Of a stretch of DNA of 64,000 nucleotides, positions 41,094 to 47,652 are shown in pieces. Position numbers and translations under genes: made by a program. Position 1 is the stretch's first letter, and every line of letters starts with the position of its first letter. The stretch spans positions 1-64,000 of the forward strand of contig JAVBNL010000007.1 of the NCBI GenBank assembly GCA_031551515.1. The letters are read 5' to 3'. Origin of the DNA: FLUQ01 sp031551515. GTDB taxonomy: Bacteria; Desulfobacterota; Desulfovibrionia; Desulfovibrionales; Desulfovibrionaceae. The notes beneath the pieces were generated by a model. It did not search any database, had not been told where the DNA came from, and saw nothing but the letters and a program-made list of their open reading frames with translations.

Positions 41094-43583
41094 CTAGCCG
41101 CCCAGGCCGTTCAGCACCACCAGAAACTGGTAGCTCCGGTCATTGGCGTCCTGACTGTACCGGCCGATGAGCTGGAAGCACTGGTGCGTGTATATAAGCT
41201 CCAGCGTGCGTTCCACGTTGGTGTCGTTCTCGTAATCACGGCTGTAAGCCAAACGCGCGGACAAGGGGCCGAAGAAGTTCATCGTCGCCCGCAAGTCTAT
41301 GGTCTTGATGTCGTCTTCGCGGTACCGGGTATATTCATCCAGCGCCTTGCGATAGCCCATCCCGGCGTAGAACGTGCCCCAGGAAGGGTACGCGAACTGG
41401 GCGCCGTGGTCGTGGCGGGTGATGCGGTTCATGTACGGCGACCAATAGGTGCGCGAAAGCAGTGAAATATACTCGTCCAGGCCGATTTGAACCTCGGCGC
41501 GCACGTCGGAAAAAGGACGACGGCTGTAGCGGTCGCGCTCGTCGTCACGATTCGCCTCGCGAATATCGTACCCCTGTGCCAGCGTAAGTCGTAAAAGATC
41601 GAGATAATCCGTCGCCACGGCGGGGGTAGGCGCTTCGCCCGCCTTGGCCGCTTTTTGCGCGACGACCTTTTCGCGCTTGCGGGTGATAAGGTTGGTGACC
41701 GAATAGGTCAGCTCGTTGGTCGCGCGGATGCGGTCGCCGTCGTCATATTTGGGGTTGCGGCTCTGGTCTTCCAAGGGCACGTTGGCATAGCCCACTCTCG
41801 GCTGCACCGCATGGCGCAGGGCCGTCCAGCGGGTTTGCCCGATGGTGCCGTTATTGGCGGCCAGCGGTGCGGACTTCAGGGGAAATACCCGGGCGAATTC
41901 CGTGGACCCCATGACGTTGAACTCCGGCACCGTCTGCGAATTGCCGTCTTGCAAGTCTTCCTTGTTATTTTCCTTGTCCACCTTGTCCGTGGCGTACAAG
42001 GCCTGGCGAACCCCGGCGGATGCTATCACCGAGCCGTAACGGCCGTTGACGGGCACGGTCAGCTGCGGGGTCAGCGTATAGCGGGCGCCGCGCGTGCCGT
42101 TGCGGCGGTACATATAGCCCGCTTCGGTCGCGGCCGAGATTTCCAGGGGAAACCCTTCGATTATCTGTCCTTTGTGCAAATACGCGCTGACCTGGGGCAG
42201 GCGCTGCACCGTGGGGTCGGAGGTCAGCCCCTTGTTGCCGTGGCCCAGGGTCTGGTCTTGCGTGTAGCCCGCGCCCAAGGCGACCGTTACGCGTTGCCAG
42301 TCGCGGAAAAGCAGAAGGCCGCTTTCACGGCTTTGGTCTTTTTCGCGAATGTCGCGCCGGAACAAGTTGAACAGCTGGTTGCGGCTCTGGTTGAAGCCGG
42401 AATAGCCGCTTTTGAATTCGTGCAGGAAGTTTTGGTCGGAAACGTAGTCAATATCCGCCCGCAGCTTCCATCTGGGGTCGCCCGGCAGCTCGCCGTCATA
42501 CATGCCGCGCAGCCAGTAGCGCTGATCGTTGGTACGAATCAGCCCGTCGTCGGAGTTGACCGGGTCGTCTTTGTCGTTAAGCACGCGTTTGCTGTCTGAA
42601 AGCCAGTCCGCGCGCAGCCAGGTGCCCTCGCGGGCCGAAGGGCGCGAACGGTATTGCACTCCCTGCATCAGGCCGTGCTTTTCCATGACGTATTCGTTCA
42701 AAAGCAGGTCGCGGCTTTGGTCGATGGCCCAGAAATACGGCTGGTTGTAATACACGCCGCGCTGGCTGCTCTGCCCGAATTCCGGCGGCAAAAAGCCTGA
42801 CTGGCGGTCTTTTTTCGCGGGCATGAGCATCCAGGGGCTGTACGCCACGGGGGTATCGGCCACCTGAAAACGCGTATGCCAAAGCTGCGCGTAGCCGTCC
42901 AGCTCAACCACGGCTTCGTCAGCCAGCAGCGACCAGGCGGGCACATCCCCGTCACAGGCGGTTATTTTGGCCTGTTTGAAGGTGTACACGTCGCCCCAGT
43001 GCTTGTTGATGCGGTCCCCTGAAAAATAGATGTGGGGGCCGTCCATGAAAATTTCGCCCTTCTTCAGCCAACCCACGCGGCTGCTCAGGTCAAACTCGGC
43101 TTCTTCGGCCTTCATCTGGTCTTTGCCCATCAGCGCCACGACATGCCCCCGCAGGAACACCCATTTCGTGCTGCTGTAATAGCGGGCATAGTCGGCTTTC
43201 AGGTATTCCGTCCCGCGCCGCAGTTCCACATTGCCGAAAGCTTCCACGACCTCGCCGTCGTTCTGCGAAGAGACCTTGTCCGCCGTCAGCGTCCAGGTCA
43301 CGGCTTTATCGTCTTCCGACTTCATGGTCAGGGCGCCGCCGGAAGCGGCAGACGCGGTCTGTGCAGGGGACGCGGTCCCCGGCGCGGCCTTCGTGGCAGG
43401 CGCGGCCGCAGGCTGAGCCTGTGCGGGCGCCTCCGTCCCGGTGACGGAAGGAGAGGACAACGCTTCCGGTTTGCCGCGCGCATCTTCCGCGGCGAACGCG
43501 CTTGATGCCGTGAGGCAGAATACGGCTAACGCCAGAAAAAAACCGGCCCGAAGGGAGAGTGGCCGGTGGGCCGCGAAACTCAT
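41094..43583 (-). CDS. lptD: LPS assembly outer-membrane protein LptD
   Basis: 829 aa from ATG 43583; the frame continues upstream over alr but has no start support. Signal peptide (RAGFFLALAVFCLTASSAFA), then an Ala/Pro/Thr-rich linker, then the OstA/LptA-like N-domain (WTLTADKVSSQNDGEVVEAFGNVELRRG ... YLKADYARYY) and a long beta-barrel region ending in aromatic-rich strands (IGRYSQDANDRSYQFLVVLNGLG). LptD with LptE places lipopolysaccharide into the outer leaflet. Four Cys typical of gamma-proteobacterial LptD are not conserved here. Divergent from alr with only 43 bp between. Confidence 0.9.
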   Translation of the reverse strand: MSFAAHRPLSLRAGFFLALAVFCLTASSAFAAEDARGKPEALSSPSVTGTEAPAQAQPAAAPATKAAPGTASPAQTASAASGGALTMKSEDDKAVTWTLTADKVSSQNDGEVVEAFGNVELRRGTEYLKADYARYYSSTKWVFLRGHVVALMGKDQMKAEEAEFDLSSRVGWLKKGEIFMDGPHIYFSGDRINKHWGDVYTFKQAKITACDGDVPAWSLLADEAVVELDGYAQLWHTRFQVADTPVAYSPWMLMPAKKDRQSGFLPPEFGQSSQRGVYYNQPYFWAIDQSRDLLLNEYVMEKHGLMQGVQYRSRPSAREGTWLRADWLSDSKRVLNDKDDPVNSDDGLIRTNDQRYWLRGMYDGELPGDPRWKLRADIDYVSDQNFLHEFKSGYSGFNQSRNQLFNLFRRDIREKDQSRESGLLLFRDWQRVTVALGAGYTQDQTLGHGNKGLTSDPTVQRLPQVSAYLHKGQIIEGFPLEISAATEAGYMYRRNGTRGARYTLTPQLTVPVNGRYGSVIASAGVRQALYATDKVDKENNKEDLQDGNSQTVPEFNVMGSTEFARVFPLKSAPLAANNGTIGQTRWTALRHAVQPRVGYANVPLEDQSRNPKYDDGDRIRATNELTYSVTNLITRKREKVVAQKAAKAGEAPTPAVATDYLDLLRLTLAQGYDIREANRDDERDRYSRRPFSDVRAEVQIGLDEYISLLSRTYWSPYMNRITRHDHGAQFAYPSWGTFYAGMGYRKALDEYTRYREDDIKTIDLRATMNFFGPLSARLAYSRDYENDTNVERTLELIYTHQCFQLIGRYSQDANDRSYQFLVVLNGLGG

Positions 43584-43626
43584 GTATAGCCCCGATTGCA
43601 GGTTGAATGTGACGGAAGGACAGCGT

Positions 43627-43653
43627 ATGAGTGTCGTACTATGTCGCAAGTAG
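43627..43653 (+). CDS. possible 8-codon leader ORF overlapping the alr start
   Basis: ATG AGT GTC GTA CTA TGT CGC AAG TAG with a good GGAAGGA seven bases upstream. The alr start codon (43641) lies inside it in another frame and has no clear ribosome-binding site of its own. Ribosomes finishing this short frame could re-initiate at alr. Unproven. Confidence 0.35.
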   Translation: MSVVLCRK

Positions 43654-44906
43654 TTACCATACATCAGCATAAAGAGCAAAGATTTTCCCCTGCCGGCTTG
43701 CCGGTCGCCCATATTCGTCTGGACAGGCTTCGCGCCAACTGGCGGCATATATATTCTCTTGCCGGCGGTGATGATGATGCAGCCGGCGCCTGGCCCGCAG
43801 CCAGCGCCTGGCCCGCCTTGATGGCGGTCATCAAGGCCGACGCATACGGCCACGGCCTTGAACAAAGCGCCCTGGCCCTGGCGGAAGAAGGCGCCCGGGC
43901 TTTTGCGGTCGGCTCCGTGGCCGAGGGCGTTCTGCTGCGCCGCATCCTGAATGACGCGGATACGCGCATGCCGCACCTGTCGCACAGGCCGCGCATTCTC
44001 GCTCTTTTGGGGCTGCAAACGCCGGAAGAAGCCCGCGACATCATCGCCCACGACCTGATCCCGCTGGCCCACAGCAAAGCGCAGCTCGACCTGCTGGCCG
44101 CCGCGTGCAATGGCCGCCCGACGGGCGAAAAGCCGCTGCCCGTGGCGATCAAGATCGACACGGGCATGAGCAGACTGGGCTTTGCCTCGGGCGAACCCGC
44201 CGCCCTTGCGGCCCTTTTGCGCTCATACCCCGCGCTTGAACCCGCCATGCTGATCAGCCATCTGGCGGCGGCCGACGACCCCGCGGCCATAGGCAGCGCC
44301 CGGCGGCAGATGGACCGTTTCCGGGCTGTCTTTGAATCCCTGCGGACCCACTGGCCGGATATCGTCCCTTCGTTCGCCAATTCCCCGGGCACGCTGATCG
44401 AAAAAGAGCTGGCCGCCGGTTTTGCCTTTCACGTCCGGCGGCCCGGTTTCGTCCTTTACGGGGGCAACCCTTTCGCAGGAACGGAAAAAGCCGGCCTGGG
44501 GCAAGCTTTGCTGCCGGTCATGGAAGTCACGGCGCCCGTGCTTGCGGTGCACGACCTGGCACAGGGCGAAACCGTCAGCTACGGCCGCACCTTTACCGCG
44601 CCCCGGGGCATGCGCGTCGCGACCATCGGCGCGGGCTACGCCGACGGTTTCAGCCGGGGCCTGTCGGGCAAAGGCTTCGTCTGCCTGCGCGGCATTCGCT
44701 GCCCCATTCTCGGCCGCGTATGCATGCAGATGCATATCGTGGACGCAAGCCGCCTGCCCGATCTCGCCGCCGGTGAAAACGCCTATCTTCTGGGCGGCGA
44801 AGGGCCGGGCTCCATCAGTCCGGACGAACTCGCCGCCGCCTGGGGCACCATACCCTACGAGGTTTTCTGCCTGCTGGGCAGAAACGCCAGGGTGTTTTAC
44901 GACTGA
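43641..44906 (+). CDS. alr: alanine racemase
   Basis: 421 aa from ATG 43641, the only ATG in frame before the fold begins. PLP-dependent racemisation of L- to D-alanine for peptidoglycan. PLP-lysine K65 in VIKADAYGHG, IKIDTGMSRLG in the barrel, FHVRRPGFVLYGGNPF, the second catalytic Tyr in TIGAGYADGF, and CMQMHIVD late. The N-terminal 15 residues are non-conserved. It is slightly longer than usual (about 360-380) because of an inserted acidic loop (GGDDDAAGAWPAASAWPA). Divergent from lptD; likely translation-coupled to the 8-codon leader. Confidence 0.93.
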   Translation: MSQVVTIHQHKEQRFSPAGLPVAHIRLDRLRANWRHIYSLAGGDDDAAGAWPAASAWPALMAVIKADAYGHGLEQSALALAEEGARAFAVGSVAEGVLLRRILNDADTRMPHLSHRPRILALLGLQTPEEARDIIAHDLIPLAHSKAQLDLLAAACNGRPTGEKPLPVAIKIDTGMSRLGFASGEPAALAALLRSYPALEPAMLISHLAAADDPAAIGSARRQMDRFRAVFESLRTHWPDIVPSFANSPGTLIEKELAAGFAFHVRRPGFVLYGGNPFAGTEKAGLGQALLPVMEVTAPVLAVHDLAQGETVSYGRTFTAPRGMRVATIGAGYADGFSRGLSGKGFVCLRGIRCPILGRVCMQMHIVDASRLPDLAAGENAYLLGGEGPGSISPDELAAAWGTIPYEVFCLLGRNARVFYD

Positions 44907-44914
44907 TTGCGGGG

Positions 44915-44937
44915 CCGCCGCACATCCTGTGCGGCGG
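44915..44937 (+). terminator. hairpin after alr
   Basis: CCGCCGCACA-TCC-TGTGCGGCGG, a 10-bp perfect stem eight bases past the alr stop. There is no T tract, so it may be a weak terminator or a dispersed repeat: 16 of its bases recur at 40976-40991. Confidence 0.45.
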
Positions 44938-44947
44938 GTATACTATC

Positions 44948-44976
44948 TTGACAGGCTTCTCTCTGCCGAGTATAGC
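44948..44976 (+). promoter_or_regulatory. promoter of the rpsF-rpsR-rplI-dnaB operon
   Basis: TTGACA (44948-44953), a 17-bp spacer, TATAGC (44971-44976); a near-consensus sigma-70 promoter 60 bp before rpsF. Confidence 0.75.
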
Positions 44977-44995
44977 CTCTGGTTCCACCTTGCTC

Positions 44996-45023
44996 TTCCG
45001 CCGTGCGGAAGGGCCATATGCCC
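44996..45023 (+). promoter_or_regulatory. rpsF leader hairpins
   Basis: CTTCCGC-CGT-GCGGAAG followed directly by GGGC-CATAT-GCCC, then AAGGAGAGG and the rpsF start. The position and the CCG-containing loop suggest the S6:S18 autoregulatory leader found before rpsF in many bacteria; not proven. Confidence 0.4.
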
Positions 45024-45036
45024 ATAAGGAGAGGAT

Positions 45037-45360
45037 ATGAGAAAGTTTGAAACCCTGCTGCTCCTGTCACCGGAGCTGCCCGCCGACGGGCGCGAGGCGA
45101 TCATCGCATCCCTCATCGCCGTCATTGAGCGGGAAAAAGGCGCCATGCTGGCCACCGACCATTGGGGCATGCGCGACCTGGCCTACCCCGTGCGCAAACA
45201 GATGCGCGGCTATTACGTGCGGCTTGAGTACAGCGCCCCCGGCGCTCTGATCGCCGAACTTGAGCGCAACATCCGCAACACGGACGGCATCTTCAAGTTC
45301 ACCACCGTCAAATTGGCGGACCTCGTCGAACCGGCGAAAAACGCAGAGGAGGCGGCATAA
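45037..45360 (+). CDS. rpsF: 30S ribosomal protein bS6
   Basis: 107 aa. Starts MRKFETLLLLSPELP and contains REKGAMLATDHWGMRDLAYPVRKQMRGYYVRLEYSAP, the usual bS6 core, ending FTTVKLADLVEPAKNAEEAA. Binds bS18 and 16S rRNA in the platform. Its stop overlaps the rpsR start (TAATG). First gene of the rpsF-rpsR-rplI-dnaB operon behind a clear promoter. A leader hairpin may permit autoregulation by the S6:S18 dimer. Confidence 0.96.
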   Translation: MRKFETLLLLSPELPADGREAIIASLIAVIEREKGAMLATDHWGMRDLAYPVRKQMRGYYVRLEYSAPGALIAELERNIRNTDGIFKFTTVKLADLVEPAKNAEEAA

Positions 45361-45623
45361 TGGCTTTCAAGAAAAAATTCACTCCCCGCCGCAAATTCTG
45401 CCGCTTTTGCGCGGACAAGGATTTGCCGCTGGATTACAAACGCGTGGACATTCTGCGCGACTTCATCACCGAACGCGGCAAGATCATCGCCCGCCGCATC
45501 ACCGGTACCTGCGCGTTTCACCAGCGCCGCCTGACCTTGCAGATCAAGCGGTCCCGCCAGATGGCGCTGATGATCTACACCGCGGCGCACGCTTGCGACG
45601 TCAAAAAGAAAAGCGTGCTGTAG
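45360..45623 (+). CDS. rpsR: 30S ribosomal protein bS18
   Basis: 87 aa, basic throughout. Typical order: CRFCADKDLPLDYKRVDILRDFITERGKIIARRITGTCAFHQRRLTLQIKRSRQMALMIYT, a full bS18 core with the N-terminal Cys pair (CRFC) of zinc-binding or C+ paralogues. Sits between bS6 and bL9 in the standard order. The ATG overlaps the rpsF stop; GAGGAGGC gives the ribosome-binding site within rpsF. Confidence 0.96.
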   Translation: MAFKKKFTPRRKFCRFCADKDLPLDYKRVDILRDFITERGKIIARRITGTCAFHQRRLTLQIKRSRQMALMIYTAAHACDVKKKSVL

Positions 45624-45632
45624 GAGGTCGCC

Positions 45633-46136
45633 ATGCAAGTAATTCTCAGAGCAGACGTTGAAAACCTGGGACGCCTGGGCGACGTGGTGAAAGTGAAACC
45701 CGGTTACGGGCGCAACTATCTCTTGCCGCAAGGTCTGGCCATGCCGGCCACCCCTTCCAGCCTCAAGGTTTTTGAACTCGAACGCAAAAAGCTGCAAGCC
45801 GAAATGGATGCCCTGCGCGCCGCCGCCGGCGACTTGGCTTCCCGCATCGGTAAAGTCAACCTGGTCATTCCCATGCGCGTCGGCGAAAACGACAAGCTGT
45901 ACGGTTCCGTCACCCCCGCTCTCATCGCTGAAGCGCTGGAAGCGCAGGGCATCGAAATCGACCGCCGTCGCATCCTGCTGGATTCTCCCATCAGAACCCT
46001 TGGCGAATTCCAGGTCCGCACGCGGCTGCATGCCGACGTTGTGGCGGAATTTGCCGTCAACGTGGTTCCCGAGGAGCGCCACCATGCCGACGAACCCATC
46101 CAGCAAGAATCCCAGCCCAAACCCGCAGCAGAATAA
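45633..46136 (+). CDS. rplI: 50S ribosomal protein bL9
   Basis: 167 aa. The N-domain MQVILRADVENLGRLGDVVKVKPGYGRNYLLPQGLAMPAT binds 23S rRNA; a long helix (ERKKLQAEMDALRAAAGDLASRI) connects to the C-domain ending in a charged/QP-rich tail (DEPIQQESQPKPAAE) about 15 residues longer than usual. AGGAGG is placed just before the ATG. The 3' end overlaps the dnaB start by 53 bp. Confidence 0.96.
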   Translation: MQVILRADVENLGRLGDVVKVKPGYGRNYLLPQGLAMPATPSSLKVFELERKKLQAEMDALRAAAGDLASRIGKVNLVIPMRVGENDKLYGSVTPALIAEALEAQGIEIDRRRILLDSPIRTLGEFQVRTRLHADVVAEFAVNVVPEERHHADEPIQQESQPKPAAE

Positions 46137-47559
46137 TACGGATGCCGCCCCCTCTGAACGCAGAGGGGGCGCTTCCCGCGGCAAAAGGGGCGGCGGCGAC
46201 GCCGCGACCGATGTTCTGCGCCATGTCCCCCCTCACAGCGTCGAAGCCGAACAGGCCGTGCTGGGGGGGGTTCTTATCAAGTCCGAATCGCTCAACAACC
46301 TGATCGGCACCCTGGACGCGGACGATTTTTACCTGCCCGCGCACAAGGTCATTTACGCCGCCTATATCGACCTGACCCAGGCCAACGCCCCGGTGGACCT
46401 CGCAACGGTGGCCGCGCATCTCAAAGCCCGCACCATGCTTGAAACGGCGGGCGGCGCGGCCTATCTTGCGGAACTGATGCAGTCGGCCATATCCACGGCA
46501 AACAGCGAAGATTTCGCGGGCATGGTGCGCTACAAGTCGCTGTCCCGCTCGCTGATCGGGTCGTGCACCGACATCATCGGCCGCTGCTTTGACCCGTCGC
46601 TTGCGGTGAACGAGCTTTTGGACGAGTCCGAGCAGGCCGTCTTCGCCATTTCCAACCGCACCTCGGGCAAGACGGTCAAAAGCTCCAAAGAGCTGACCAC
46701 CAGAATTTTTGAAGAGCTTACCGCGCGCATGGACCGCAACGAAGTGGTCACCGGCGTGCCCACGAAATACGTGCAGCTTGACGCCATGACCGCCGGTTTG
46801 CAGCGCTCCGACCTGATCATCGTCGCGGCCCGCCCGGCCATGGGCAAAACCGCTTTCGTGCTGAACCTGGCCATGCGCGCCGCCGTTTACGGCCGGGTGC
46901 CGGTAGTCATCTATTCGCTTGAAATGTCCATGGAACAGCTCATGCAGCGCATGCTCTGCGCCTGGGGCAAGGTGGACCTCACCCGTCTGCGTAAAAACTT
47001 TTTGCAAGACAGTGACTGGCAAAGTCTGCACACCGCCGCCGGGGTGCTTTCAGATGCGCCCATTTTCATCGACGACACCCCCGCCCTTTCGCCGCTTGAA
47101 TTGCGCGCCCGCACCCGCCGACTGAAAGCCGAACACAACATCGGCATGGTGGTCGTGGACTATTTGCAACTCATGCGCTCTTCCCGCCGGGTGGACTCGC
47201 GCGAGCTTGAAATTTCAGAAATCTCCCGCAGCTTGAAAGCCCTGGCCAAAGAGCTGGATTTGCCGGTCATCGCCCTCTCGCAGCTTAACCGCAAGGTCGA
47301 AGAACGCAAAGACAAACGCCCGCTGCTTTCCGACCTGCGCGAATCGGGCGCCATTGAACAGGACGCGGACGTCATCATGTTCATCTACCGCGATGCGGCC
47401 TATCTGCCGCAAGGCACGGCGCGCGCGCCCATGGACCAGGCTGAAATCATCATCGGCAAGCAGCGTAACGGGCCCGTGGGCACGGTGCCGCTGATGTACA
47501 TTCCCGCGTATACCGCCTTTGAAGATATCGCCCCCTACGCGCCTTCCACAGGCATGTGA
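46084..47559 (+). CDS. dnaB: replicative DNA helicase DnaB
   Basis: 491 aa from ATG 46084 with GAGGAGCGCC upstream. Hexameric helicase of the replication fork. The N-terminal collar domain begins after a 40-residue linker rich in S, N, P and G (VPPHSVEAEQAVLGGVLI). The RecA-like motor has Walker A ARPAMGKTAF, Walker B MVVVDYLQLM, EISEISRSLKALAKEL and the arginine-finger region KRPLLSDLRESGAIEQDADVI. No intein. Its start lies 53 bp inside rplI, so translation is coupled to the ribosomal operon. Confidence 0.97.
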   Translation: MPTNPSSKNPSPNPQQNNTDAAPSERRGGASRGKRGGGDAATDVLRHVPPHSVEAEQAVLGGVLIKSESLNNLIGTLDADDFYLPAHKVIYAAYIDLTQANAPVDLATVAAHLKARTMLETAGGAAYLAELMQSAISTANSEDFAGMVRYKSLSRSLIGSCTDIIGRCFDPSLAVNELLDESEQAVFAISNRTSGKTVKSSKELTTRIFEELTARMDRNEVVTGVPTKYVQLDAMTAGLQRSDLIIVAARPAMGKTAFVLNLAMRAAVYGRVPVVIYSLEMSMEQLMQRMLCAWGKVDLTRLRKNFLQDSDWQSLHTAAGVLSDAPIFIDDTPALSPLELRARTRRLKAEHNIGMVVVDYLQLMRSSRRVDSRELEISEISRSLKALAKELDLPVIALSQLNRKVEERKDKRPLLSDLRESGAIEQDADVIMFIYRDAAYLPQGTARAPMDQAEIIIGKQRNGPVGTVPLMYIPAYTAFEDIAPYAPSTGM

Positions 47560-47599
47560 TAGCGGCCTCTCTGTACAGTTCTTCGCATTTCATTTATGG

Positions 47600-47619
47600 A
47601 AGACGCTAGCGTCTTTTGC
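47600..47619 (+). terminator. possible terminator after dnaB
   Basis: Palindrome AAGACGCTAGCGTCTT followed by TTTT-like sequence; a short stem (6-8 bp), so moderate strength. Confidence 0.4.
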
Positions 47620-47652
47620 CGCGTGCAATTTTCATTTGGAACAGAGTAAAGC

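Noticed and set aside
43584..44072. N-terminal extension of lptD
   Set aside because: It overlaps alr antisense; the signal peptide starts at 43583.
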